The notes beneath the pieces are model-generated. The model did not search any database. It was not told the DNA's origin and saw only the letters and a program-made list of their open reading frames with translations. From SIG480 sp045546975 (GTDB taxonomy: Bacteria > Bacillota > Clostridia > Oscillospirales > JAAYXM01), in NCBI GenBank assembly GCA_045546975.1, contig JAZQDV010000010.1:406559-470558 (forward strand): a DNA stretch of 64,000 nt. The letters are read 5' to 3'. Made by a program: the position numbers and the translations under genes. Positions 25,427 through 33,393 of the stretch are shown here, piece by piece (the first letter of the stretch is position 1; each line of letters begins with the position of its first letter).

Positions 25427-25996
25427 ATGAATATACCTAATCTATTATCAATTTTTAGAATGTGTCTTGTTCCGGTATTTATCATTGCGTTCTTCTCAGG
25501 AACAGAAAACGCACACATCTATGCTGCCATTATTTACGGCATTGCAGGTATTACCGACGTACTGGACGGCATAATTGCACGAAAATTCAATTTAATAACA
25601 AGACTCGGCAAAATACTCGATCCCCTTGCTGATAAAATGATGACCATAACGGTTTTTGTATGCATTACCATTGACGGTCTTATCCCCTGGTGGAGCATTG
25701 CACTGATTTTTGCAAAGGACTTTCTTCTTGTTCTTGGCGGATTTAAGCTCTACCGTGAAATATCAGTTGTTTTTCAATCCAATATACTCGGCAAGATGGC
25801 AACTGTATTTCTCGTAACCGGTGGCGTTCTTATTCTCTTATTTGAAAACCTCATCCCTGATATATTCAAAACAGTCTTTGCATATATCGCCGTGTTTATT
25901 TCTTTTCTTGCATTCTTCAGCTATCTCTATCAGTATTGTAAATTCAAGCAAGAAAAGAAAGATTCGACAATTACTATTCAAAAGGACGGTATCTAA
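25427..25996 (+). CDS. pgsA: CDP-diacylglycerol-glycerol-3-phosphate 3-phosphatidyltransferase
   Basis: A 189-residue integral membrane CDP-alcohol phosphatidyltransferase making phosphatidylglycerol phosphate. The family motif DxxDGxxAR...G...D...D is complete: DVLDGIIARKFNLITRLGKILDPLADK. The start MNIPNLLSIFRMCLVPVFI is typical of PgsA. It is followed after 2 bp by the Clp ATPase gene. Confidence 0.93.
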   Translation: MNIPNLLSIFRMCLVPVFIIAFFSGTENAHIYAAIIYGIAGITDVLDGIIARKFNLITRLGKILDPLADKMMTITVFVCITIDGLIPWWSIALIFAKDFLLVLGGFKLYREISVVFQSNILGKMATVFLVTGGVLILLFENLIPDIFKTVFAYIAVFISFLAFFSYLYQYCKFKQEKKDSTITIQKDGI

Positions 25997-25998
25997 CT

Positions 25999-28296
25999 AT
26001 GCAACCTACGTTATGCAGCAGATGCAAAAAGAATATTGCTGTTATATTTATCACTAAGATGGAAAACGACAACTCCGTAAGCGAGGGAATTTGCCTCAAG
26101 TGTGCAAAAGAACTTGGAATTAAGCCCGTTGACGATTTTATGAAAAAGATGGGAATAACTGACGAGGATCTTGAAAATATCACAAACGAAACAATGGAAA
26201 TGCTCGGCGACATGAATATGGAAGAAATTTCAGGACTCATGTCCGGAGATGCAGACGACGATAACGATGGCAAAACCGCCACATTTCCCTTCTTAAATAA
26301 ACTTTTTGGTGGGCCTCAGGCATCGGGCGAATCTACCCCTGTGCCTTCTGAGTCTCACGATGAAAAGGGCACTGAAAAAAAAGCAACAAAATACAAATTC
26401 CTTGATAATTTCTGCATTTCGCTTACCAACAAAGCAAAAGAAGGAAAGCTTGATAATATCGTGGGTCGCGAAACTGAAATCGAGCGCGTGATCCAAATCT
26501 TAAACCGCCGCCAGAAGAACAACCCATGTCTTATCGGTGAACCCGGCGTCGGCAAAACCGCAATCGCAGAAGGCCTTGCAGTAAAAACAGCTGCAGGAGA
26601 TGTGCCCTCAAAGCTGATCGACAAGGAAATATTTTTACTCGACCTCACCTCTCTTGTTGCGGGAACACAGTTCAGAGGACAGTTTGAGAGTCGAATGAAG
26701 GGATTAATTGACGATATAAAGAAAAAAGGCAACGTAATACTTGTAATCGATGAGGTCCACAACCTCGTGGGTGCAGGCGATGCCGAAGGCTCCATGAACG
26801 CCGCAAACATACTGAAGCCTGCCCTTTCCAGAGGCGAGATACAAGTAATCGGTGCCACAACCTTTGCCGAATACAGAAAGCATATTGAAAAGGACAGTGC
26901 GCTTGAACGCCGTTTCCAGACGGTTATTGTAAACGAACCATCAATCGATGAGACCGTTGAAATAATCCGTGGTATTGCTCATTACTACGAAACCTTCCAT
27001 GGTGTTCGTATCAGTGATGAAATTGCACGTCTTTCCGTAATTCTTTCAGAACGCTATATCACAGACAGATTTTTGCCCGACAAGGCGATAGATCTTATCG
27101 ACGAGGCATGCTCTGACCTCAACTTAAAGAGCAAGAATATAACGGAGCTTGTTTCTCTCAAAAAGAGACTCGAGCTAATCGGAAACGAGCGCGAAGCACT
27201 TACCTCCGACACATCAGAGGAAGCTTTCGAGCGTTTGGCACTCCTTAAAAGTGAAGAATGCAAACTCCTCGACCGCAAGACGGAACTTGAAAAAGAGCCG
27301 ACTCCCGAGCTTTCTGCAGAACATCTTGCGCGTGTTATTGAGCTCTGGACTAAAATCCCCGCTTCCGCTATACAGGAAACTGAATTCAAAAAGCTTTCAA
27401 ACCTTGACTCAAGACTCAAGACGCGAATCATCGGTCAGGACAAGGCAGTTGAGGCAGTTGTTCGTGCAATAAAACGCAATCGTGTTGGTATTTCCCCGAA
27501 GAAAAAGCCGGTTTCATTCTTGTTTACCGGCTCCACGGGTGTCGGAAAAACCGAACTTGTAAAGCGTCTCGCTTCAGAGCTTTTCAATTCACCCGAATCA
27601 CTCATTCGTCTTGATATGTCCGAGTTCATGGAAAAGCACGCCGTATCGAAGCTCATCGGCGCTCCTCCCGGATATGTTGGATATGATGAAGCAGGTCAGT
27701 TGACCGAGAAAATCCGCAGAAAACCCTATTCCGTAGTACTTTTCGATGAGATTGAAAAGTCGCATCCCGACGTTCTCAATATTCTTCTCCAGATTCTTGA
27801 CGACGGAAGGATCACTGATTCGCAGGGCCGTGAAATCAATTTCGAAAACGCGGTAATTGTTATGACCTCAAACGCAGGAAGTCACCTCAAGGGCGGTACA
27901 GCAGGCTTTAACCAGACTGTTACGGAGCAGACTGCAGAGCGCACCATGAAGGCACTTTCAGACTTCCTTCGACCCGAGTTCTTGAACAGAATTGACGAGA
28001 TAATCCCCTTTAATTCCCTTACAAAAGAGAATTTTAGAGAAATTGCAAAGATTATGCTTTCCGACCTTTCTGCTTCCCTTTCTGAAAAGAACATTAAATT
28101 TGAGTACGACGACAGTCTTCTTGATTACCTTTCAGAAAAGTCCTTCTCCGAAAAGTATGGTGCAAGAAACCTCAGAAGAACTATACAGAAAGAACTTGAA
28201 GATTTGATTGCAACGCTTCTTATCGAGAACTACGAAAAGAAGATAACAAGAATTTCCGTATCCTCTGACGATAAGATAAATATCGAAATATTTTAA
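25999..28296 (+). CDS. ClpE/ClpC-like AAA+ unfoldase with N-terminal zinc finger
   Basis: A 765-residue Hsp100 protein with two AAA+ modules. The N-terminus has a four-cysteine zinc finger (C6-x2-C9 and C32-x2-C35) like ClpE, then an acidic linker, and no double Clp-N repeat. Walker A of module 1 is GEPGVGKT (180-187); that of module 2, GSTGVGKT, is near 512. A short middle domain is helical and charged. KGGTAGF in module 2 may be the ClpP-docking loop (AGF where ClpC has VGF). It probably unfolds proteins for ClpP; clpP is not in this window. ClpE is my best match. Confidence 0.88.
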   Translation: MQPTLCSRCKKNIAVIFITKMENDNSVSEGICLKCAKELGIKPVDDFMKKMGITDEDLENITNETMEMLGDMNMEEISGLMSGDADDDNDGKTATFPFLNKLFGGPQASGESTPVPSESHDEKGTEKKATKYKFLDNFCISLTNKAKEGKLDNIVGRETEIERVIQILNRRQKNNPCLIGEPGVGKTAIAEGLAVKTAAGDVPSKLIDKEIFLLDLTSLVAGTQFRGQFESRMKGLIDDIKKKGNVILVIDEVHNLVGAGDAEGSMNAANILKPALSRGEIQVIGATTFAEYRKHIEKDSALERRFQTVIVNEPSIDETVEIIRGIAHYYETFHGVRISDEIARLSVILSERYITDRFLPDKAIDLIDEACSDLNLKSKNITELVSLKKRLELIGNEREALTSDTSEEAFERLALLKSEECKLLDRKTELEKEPTPELSAEHLARVIELWTKIPASAIQETEFKKLSNLDSRLKTRIIGQDKAVEAVVRAIKRNRVGISPKKKPVSFLFTGSTGVGKTELVKRLASELFNSPESLIRLDMSEFMEKHAVSKLIGAPPGYVGYDEAGQLTEKIRRKPYSVVLFDEIEKSHPDVLNILLQILDDGRITDSQGREINFENAVIVMTSNAGSHLKGGTAGFNQTVTEQTAERTMKALSDFLRPEFLNRIDEIIPFNSLTKENFREIAKIMLSDLSASLSEKNIKFEYDDSLLDYLSEKSFSEKYGARNLRRTIQKELEDLIATLLIENYEKKITRISVSSDDKINIEIF

Positions 28297-28315
28297 GAAA
28301 GACGTTTGATATCCT

Positions 28316-28654
28316 ATGAATATTCAGATTTACGGCTCGAAAAGCTGCTTTGACACTAAGAAAGCCGAAAGGTATTTCAAAGAACGAAGAATTAAATTCC
28401 AGCTCATTGATCTTCCGCGCTTCGGTCTCTCCCCTCGTGAGTTTGAACTTGTAAAATCAAAAGTGGGTTTAGACGCTATGATTAATAAGAAGGCAAAGGG
28501 ATATGAGTCAAGCTTTATTGAGTATCTTGCAGATGATAGCGCAAAGGCAGAAAAGCTTATGGAAAACCCCAATCTCATCTCAACTCCGATCGTCCGCAAC
28601 GGAAAGGATATAACCATAGGGTTTATGCCTGATATCTGGAAAACCTGGGAATAA
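28316..28654 (+). CDS. ArsC/Spx-family thioredoxin-fold protein
   Basis: A 112-residue ArsC-like protein. The N-terminus IQIYGSKSCFDTKKAERYF has the single active-site Cys typical of the YffB/ArsC group (not the CxxC of Spx), and the C-terminal STPIVRNGKDITIGFMPDIW supplies the conserved cis-Pro loop. It could be a glutaredoxin-like reductase; arsenate reduction is not supported by context. It is last in the long plus-strand run. A short 11-bp hairpin at 28659-28684 follows. Confidence 0.78.
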   Translation: MNIQIYGSKSCFDTKKAERYFKERRIKFQLIDLPRFGLSPREFELVKSKVGLDAMINKKAKGYESSFIEYLADDSAKAEKLMENPNLISTPIVRNGKDITIGFMPDIWKTWE

Positions 28655-28658
28655 ACTA

Positions 28659-28684
28659 TTAGCTATCCCTTCCGGGATAGCTAA
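28659..28684 (+). terminator. Hairpin after the ArsC-like gene
   Basis: An 11-bp perfect stem (28659-28669 with 28674-28684), loop TTCC. The downstream sequence is A/T-rich but has no continuous T run, so termination would be partial. Confidence 0.45.
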
Positions 28685-28710
28685 AATACTTATGAAACGG
28701 AACTTTATGT

Positions 28711-29529
28711 ATGAAAGTAAGCTGCTTTATATTCGACCTTGACGGCACCCTTTTAACCTCCGAAAACAAAATTTCAGAGGTCGACAAGAACACCTTGAAA
28801 AAAGTCAGCGAAAGCGGAATCAAGGTAGTCGTTGCAACAGGAAGGTCACACCTGCAAATAAAGGAATATATACACGACTTGGGAGTTTCAGACCCCGTTA
28901 TAACCTGCAACGGCGGTCAGATAATCAATATTGTTACAGGCGAAATCATTTACAGGAAATTTATCTCTCCCGATGACGTAAAGGCTATTATTGATACCTC
29001 CGCAAAAGACGGTACGGATTTTCTTTTCTATACTCCTGACTGTGTATACCACGCATATTCAAGTGAGCGGATTAAGTTTTTCCTTGAATATAACAAAACT
29101 GCGCCAAAAGAGTTTCATGTTCCTATTAAGCCCGCTTCTGAATATCCCATTTCCGAAGGATATAACAACGTGCTTAAAATTTTAATCCATGACAAAACCG
29201 AGAAAATTCCGCAAATTGAGGAAATGTTTAATAAAAACGGTACCCTTACAATCGTTTCGTCCGGCAAAAATCTCATTGATGTTATGCCCGCCGACACGAC
29301 AAAAGGCAGTGCTGTTATCGAACTTGCAAAGCACCTGCACGTGCCGATTTCTGAAGTGGTGGCCTTTGGAGACAGCCCGAACGATGAAACAATGCTCCGT
29401 GCTGCAGGCTTTTCCGTCGCGATGGGAAATGCTGAAAACTCCGTAAAGGAGATTTGCAACTACATAACAAAGTCAAATGATGAGTTCGGAATCACTCATG
29501 CAATAAATCACATATTGAACGAAATATAA
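28711..29529 (+). CDS. Cof-type HAD-IIB family phosphatase
   Basis: A 272-residue haloacid-dehalogenase phosphatase of the Cof/YidA group. Motif I FDLDGTLLTSENKIS supplies the nucleophile Asp, motif II is VVATGRSH, and motif IV is AFGDSPNDETMLRAAG followed by VAMGNAENSVKEICNYIT. The C2B cap lies between. Such enzymes act on sugar phosphates, pyridoxal phosphate or FMN; the substrate cannot be chosen here. It ends at a strong bidirectional terminator shared with the convergent P-loop gene. Confidence 0.92.
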   Translation: MKVSCFIFDLDGTLLTSENKISEVDKNTLKKVSESGIKVVVATGRSHLQIKEYIHDLGVSDPVITCNGGQIINIVTGEIIYRKFISPDDVKAIIDTSAKDGTDFLFYTPDCVYHAYSSERIKFFLEYNKTAPKEFHVPIKPASEYPISEGYNNVLKILIHDKTEKIPQIEEMFNKNGTLTIVSSGKNLIDVMPADTTKGSAVIELAKHLHVPISEVVAFGDSPNDETMLRAAGFSVAMGNAENSVKEICNYITKSNDEFGITHAINHILNEI

Positions 29530-29566
29530 AAAAGCCAAGGTGAAATTCACCTTGGCTTTTATCTTT
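29530..29566. terminator. Bidirectional terminator between convergent genes
   Basis: A 12-bp-plus stem (AAAGCCAAGGTG at 29531-29542 with CACCTTGGCTTT at 29548-29559), small AAATT loop, flanked by A and T runs. It sits 2 bp after the HAD stop and 5 bp before the minus-strand gene's stop, so it serves both. Confidence 0.85.
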
Positions 29567-29570
29567 TTAA

Positions 29571-29978
29571 TTAGAAGAACTTCTTGATTGTATCAGAAGC
29601 ACCTGCCTGGTCTGCACTGATGGTGATTACGAAATCAATTCCATTTTCTTCACCAAAAGCTTCTGCCCAAAGAAGGAATTCATCTGTCTGCTTCGGAAGG
29701 TCTGACTTTGCAACCTTATAAAGGCTATCTATGAAAATCTTTGTAAGGTCGTAGTTTGCAGAATGCATTCCGCAGATAAATGCCTTGAGATGCTCATAGC
29801 TCTCAATAAAGTAACCCGAAACGTCTACAAGACGAGCCTTGTGACTGATATCGTATGTAAGCTTTGTTCCACGCTCAACACATGCAACCGTAAAATCATC
29901 TGCAACAGCCTTATTTGTAAGGTCAATAATCTGCTTTGTTTTGCCATGACCCTGAAGTCCCATAATTACACGAACCAT
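29571..29978 (-). CDS. Small stand-alone P-loop protein of unknown function
   Basis: A 135-residue protein whose first 14 residues form a Walker A motif, MVRVIMGLQGHGKTK (GxxxxGKT at 7-14). IFID ending in Asp84 is a possible Walker B strand, and FVITISAD near the end could be a further beta strand. No other domain is visible and it is much shorter than PilT, KaiC or RecA-like ATPases. I do not recognise the family; similar proteins may be annotated as PilT-like. It has its own promoter (30070-30098) and an approximately 85-nt leader containing three short hairpins. It is monocistronic and convergent with the HAD gene. Confidence 0.75.
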   Translation of the reverse strand: MVRVIMGLQGHGKTKQIIDLTNKAVADDFTVACVERGTKLTYDISHKARLVDVSGYFIESYEHLKAFICGMHSANYDLTKIFIDSLYKVAKSDLPKQTDEFLLWAEAFGEENGIDFVITISADQAGASDTIKKFF

Positions 29979-30063
29979 AACATACTCCTTTTCCCGCCAT
30001 GAGCGGCTCCGCTTTTACGGCAAGCGTCTGCCGAATTTCAACCTCACGGTTGAGTTGTTTTCT
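29979..30063 (-). other. Hairpin-rich 5' leader of the P-loop gene
   Basis: The predicted transcript leader on minus contains CAACC-GTGA-GGTTG, CGGCA-GACGCT-TGCCG, and two competing 4-bp stems, GCGG/CCGC and CCGC/GCGG. The last lies just before the AAAGGAG ribosome binding site, so the leader could control translation. It matches no riboswitch consensus I know. Confidence 0.4.
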
Positions 30064-30069
30064 AAGTAT

Positions 30070-30098
30070 ATTTTAACATATCATAAGAGAAAGCACAA
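30070..30098 (-). promoter_or_regulatory. Promoter for the P-loop gene
   Basis: On minus: -35 TTGTGC (30093-30098), 17-nt spacer, -10 TAAAAT (30070-30075). This predicts a leader of about 85 nt. Confidence 0.55.
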
Positions 30099-30129
30099 CA
30101 ATTTTTTCTAGAAAATTTATACTTTTTTA

Positions 30130-31434
30130 TTATGCCTTTTCGTATCCCGGTTTTCCGAGCAAAGTAAACATATTTGTTTTATATGCTTCAACACCGGGTT
30201 GGTCAAACGGATTTACTCCGAGTGTGTATCCGGAAAGAGCACATGCAAACTCAAAGAAGTATACAAGATAACCGAAGGTCTTCTCCTCCGTATCAGGAAG
30301 CTCTATTGAAAGGTTCGGGACTCCTCCGTCCTCGTGAGCCATAGCTGTTCCCTCACAAGCATTTTTATTGATATAGTCAATTGACTTACCTGAGAGGTAA
30401 TTGATACCGTCAAAGTTTTCGGGATTATCTATAACAAAGATATCGTTCTTTGAGTTCTTTACTGTGATAATTGTTTCCTGAAGAATGCGCTCACCCTGCT
30501 GGATGTACTGACCCATTGAATGCAAGTCTGCCGTAAACTCAACAGAAGCCGGGAAAATACCTACATTTTCCTTGCCTTCACTCTCGCCAAAGAGCTGCTT
30601 CCACCATTCTGTGAGGAATCTGAGCTTCGGTTCGAAACAAGCAAGAATTTCAATCTTCTTTCCCTTCTGGTAAAGAGCGTTTCTTGTTCCGACGTAGAGC
30701 CAAGCCGGGTTTGTATAGTCCTTTGTTGCTGTAAGCTCGTTCATAGCCAAAAGCGCACCTGAAAGAACTGCGTCAGTATCAATTCCCGCAGCTGCCATCG
30801 GCAAAAGACCTACAGGAGTAAGAACGGAGTATCTTCCGCCAATGTTATCAGGAATTACAAAGGTCTCATACCCTTCGTTATCTGCAAGTGTTTTCAACGC
30901 ACCGCGGCACTTATCCGTTGTGACATATATGCGTTCTTTTGCCGCTGCCTTACCGTACTTTTTCTCTATCATATCCTTAAAGAAACGGAAAGCAACCGCA
31001 GGCTCTGTTGTAGAACCTGACTTTGAAATTACGTTTATTGAAAAATCACGGTCACCGATTATTTTTACAAGCTCATTGTAATAATCTGTGCTGATATTAT
31101 TTCCTGCAAAGTATACCTCAAGGTCCTTTGAAGACTGATTATACATGCTGCCCTTAATGAATTCAAGAGCTGCACGTGCACCGAGGTATGAACCTCCGAT
31201 TCCTATTACAACAAGAATCTCTGAAGATTTTCTGATCTTTTCTGCAGCAACCTTAACTCGAGCATACTCCTCCATATCTACATTTCCGGGAAGCTTTGCC
31301 CAACCGAGAAAGTCTGCACCTTTACCCTTTCCGTTGAGAATTAAATCGTGTGATTCTGAAAGCTTTGACTTAAGAACATCAAGCTCATTCTGTGAAACCA
31401 TACCTTTTGTTCTGGTTATATTAACATTCAACAT
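30130..31434 (-). CDS. pgi: Glucose-6-phosphate isomerase
   Basis: A 434-residue Pgi of the Firmicute type, interconverting glucose-6-phosphate and fructose-6-phosphate. Conserved segments are VVIGIGGSYLGARAALEF, the phosphate-binding ISKSGSTTEPAVAFRFF, GGRYSVLTPVGLLPMA and QLFGESEGKENVGIFP, with the C-terminal NPFDQPGVEAYKTNMFTLLG. Length is usual. It joins glycolysis to the glycogen pool made by the glg cluster but is transcribed separately. GAGGT lies nine bases before the ATG. Confidence 0.96.
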   Translation of the reverse strand: MLNVNITRTKGMVSQNELDVLKSKLSESHDLILNGKGKGADFLGWAKLPGNVDMEEYARVKVAAEKIRKSSEILVVIGIGGSYLGARAALEFIKGSMYNQSSKDLEVYFAGNNISTDYYNELVKIIGDRDFSINVISKSGSTTEPAVAFRFFKDMIEKKYGKAAAKERIYVTTDKCRGALKTLADNEGYETFVIPDNIGGRYSVLTPVGLLPMAAAGIDTDAVLSGALLAMNELTATKDYTNPAWLYVGTRNALYQKGKKIEILACFEPKLRFLTEWWKQLFGESEGKENVGIFPASVEFTADLHSMGQYIQQGERILQETIITVKNSKNDIFVIDNPENFDGINYLSGKSIDYINKNACEGTAMAHEDGGVPNLSIELPDTEEKTFGYLVYFFEFACALSGYTLGVNPFDQPGVEAYKTNMFTLLGKPGYEKA

Positions 31435-31487
31435 TTAATCTACCTCATTTATTCATATTTTGTTTACAAATCCGCAAAGAAATGTTA

Positions 31488-31516
31488 TTGTTTTGATCAA
31501 AAAAAGGTGGTATTAT
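31488..31516 (+). promoter_or_regulatory. Promoter-like element for a plus-strand small RNA
   Basis: -35 TTGTTT (31488-31493), 17-nt spacer, -10 TATTAT (31511-31516) in the gap between pgi and mreB, both of which are on minus. It points into the hairpin-rich segment that ends with a terminator at 31578-31618. Confidence 0.5.
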
Positions 31517-31522
31517 ATAAAT

Positions 31523-31618
31523 GAGATGGGGGTAATAAATTCTCAAAAATTGACCCCCATACTCATCCCCCTTATTTAATGCTCACACTCGGATTTCCGA
31601 TGTGGGCATTATTTTTTT
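31523..31618 (+). ncRNA. Putative small RNA between pgi and mreB
   Basis: A candidate transcript of about 95 nt, antisense in orientation to both neighbours. Its 5' half can fold through ATGGGGGT (31525-31532 region) with ACCCCCAT (31553-31560), and a second C-rich copy (CATCCCCC, 31564-31571) offers an alternative partner. Its 3' half is a textbook terminator. There is no reading frame of useful length: only a four-codon M-R-W-G frame after AAAGGTGG. Not matched to a known family by eye. Confidence 0.4.
31578..31618 (+). terminator. Rho-independent terminator, plus orientation
   Basis: A 10-bp stem with one G-T pair (31578-31587 with 31601-31610), extended by TCGG/CCGA around an ATTT loop with one bulged C, then ATTATTTTTTT. 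The T run is on the plus strand although no plus-strand gene precedes it, which is why a small RNA is proposed. Confidence 0.75.
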
Positions 31619-31633
31619 GCAACTAAAACTCTA

Positions 31634-32665
31634 TCAGGACAATATCTGCTTTCTTCTTGAGAGATTTAATGTTCCATCCTGCATCGAAGAAAGGTCGTCA
31701 AGAGTTTTTCCCGTTCCGTAAACAACGCAAGAAACAGCTTCGTCAGCTACTCTTGTATCAATGCCCGTCTTTGACTGAATAAGTTCGGCAAAGCCCCAGA
31801 CAAGTGAACCACCGCCTGTAAGAACGATGCCGTTTGTCGAAATATCACCAACAAGCTCAGGCGGTGTACGCTCAAGCACGTTGTGTATCGCTTCAACAAT
31901 GCGTGTTGCAGGTTCTTCAAGAGCTTCGTACATTTCGCTTGATGTTACCGTGAAGATACGCGGAAGTCCCGTCATAAGGCAACGTCCCTTTATCTCCATT
32001 GAAATTTCCTCAGGTCTCGGGAATACACATCCGATGTTTATCTTGAGATCTTCAGCTGTACGCTCACCAATCAAAACATTGTGCTTGCGGCGTATGTACT
32101 TCACGATGTACTCGTCAAAGTGGTCGCCTGCAATTTTGATTGAAGAGGATTCAACAATATTTGAAAGCGAAATAACTGCGATGTCTGTTGTTCCACCGCC
32201 GATGTCAATTATCATATTTCCGTCCGGCTGGTCAATGTTTATGCCTGCACCGATAGCAGCTGCAATAGGCTCTTCGATAAGATATACGCTTCTTGCGCCC
32301 GCCTGACGGCCCGCATCAATAACCGCACGTTCTTCAACTTCTGTGATTCCACTCGGAACACAAATGACTACACGCGGCTTAATCAGGCTGAATCCACCCA
32401 TAACGCGTCTTATAAAGTTCTTAATCATGTGCTCTGTCATTTCATAGTCAGAAATAACGCCGCCGCGGAGCGGACGGATGGCAATAATGTTTCCCGGGGT
32501 ACGGCCGAGCATCTTCTGTGCCTCAATACCAACCTTCAAAACCTTGTCAGTAGCTTTGTCAACCGCAACAACAGACGGTTCACGAAGCACTATACCCTTC
32601 CCCTTTACATAAACAAGGATCGAAGCGGTTCCAAGGTCAATACCTATATCTCTGCTGAATACCAT
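31634..32665 (-). CDS. mreB: Rod shape-determining protein MreB/Mbl
   Basis: A 343-residue bacterial actin that organises lateral cell wall synthesis at the membrane. The N-terminus DIGIDLGTASILVYVKGKGIVL, PSVVAVD, the connect motif PEPIAAAIG-like EEPIAAAIGAGI and the phosphate-2 loop MIIDIGGGTTDIAVISL are intact; LTGGGSLVWGFAELI follows. The ATG at 32665 is preferred over a GTG at 32674 that lies in the ribosome binding site GAGGTG. No mreC or mreD is adjacent, so this may be an Mbl-type paralogue. Confidence 0.95.
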   Translation of the reverse strand: MVFSRDIGIDLGTASILVYVKGKGIVLREPSVVAVDKATDKVLKVGIEAQKMLGRTPGNIIAIRPLRGGVISDYEMTEHMIKNFIRRVMGGFSLIKPRVVICVPSGITEVEERAVIDAGRQAGARSVYLIEEPIAAAIGAGINIDQPDGNMIIDIGGGTTDIAVISLSNIVESSSIKIAGDHFDEYIVKYIRRKHNVLIGERTAEDLKINIGCVFPRPEEISMEIKGRCLMTGLPRIFTVTSSEMYEALEEPATRIVEAIHNVLERTPPELVGDISTNGIVLTGGGSLVWGFAELIQSKTGIDTRVADEAVSCVVYGTGKTLDDLSSMQDGTLNLSRRKQILS

Positions 32666-32696
32666 AGTGTTCACCTCGTATTTTATATATAATATT

Positions 32697-32724
32697 ATTA
32701 TAACCTATTTTTTTGATTTTTCAA
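32697..32724 (-). promoter_or_regulatory. Promoter for mreB
   Basis: On minus: -35 TTGAAA (32719-32724), 16-nt spacer, -10 TATAAT (32697-32702), immediately after the comF stop codon. Confidence 0.7.
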
Positions 32725-33375
32725 TTACTTTTTTCTCGTTTTTGCAAGTGTTACAACATATATGTTTTTCGCCCCTGCAGTTTTAAGAATTCTCGCACAT
32801 TCCGATACTGTGCTTCCCGTTGTAAAAACGTCGTCTAAAAGAATTATGTTCTTGTCCGTAACATCTGTTGCGGCAAGCTCGTACGCACCAAGAATATTTG
32901 CCATACGCTTTGAGGCATCAGTCTGTCGCGACTGCGGTGATGTATTTCTCTTCTTTATGAGCGTCCTTACCGGAGTTTCATTAAGCCTCATTCCGACTTC
33001 CTCTGCTAAAAGACGTGCCTGATCGTATCCTCTTCTGCGGAGGCGTTCCTTGCTGAGCGGCACCCACGAAATGATGTCATATTCACCTGCAAGATATTTT
33101 CTTATAGTTTCGGCAAGGTACTCTGAAAAATCAACTGCATATTTGGAAAGTCCGCCGAATTTATAGCGAATCAGAGCATTTCTGACATCACCTTCGTAGT
33201 GAAAGCACGCATACGCCCGATCAACAAACATCGGCTTGTCTTCATTTTCCTCAAACCTTCTGTAAGGCAACGAAGCCTTACACTTATCACATATACCGTC
33301 TTCCTCAAGAACTCTCCTGCAGAAAACGCATTTTGACGGGAAAAGATACTTTTTCAGAAACTTCCACATTTCCAT
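32725..33375 (-). CDS. comF: ComF-family phosphoribosyltransferase-like protein
   Basis: A 216-residue ComF protein, associated with DNA uptake and single-strand processing in competence. An N-terminal zinc finger (CVFCRR...CDKC) precedes the PRTase domain with the PRPP loop NIILLDDVFTTGSTVSECARIL and the VPLSKERLRRRGYDQARLLAEE motif. It is 18 bp downstream of recD2, forming a DNA-processing pair; comEC lies elsewhere in the window at 60953. Confidence 0.92.
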   Translation of the reverse strand: MEMWKFLKKYLFPSKCVFCRRVLEEDGICDKCKASLPYRRFEENEDKPMFVDRAYACFHYEGDVRNALIRYKFGGLSKYAVDFSEYLAETIRKYLAGEYDIISWVPLSKERLRRRGYDQARLLAEEVGMRLNETPVRTLIKKRNTSPQSRQTDASKRMANILGAYELAATDVTDKNIILLDDVFTTGSTVSECARILKTAGAKNIYVVTLAKTRKK

Positions 33376-33393
33376 CTTACGTCACCCCACTTT

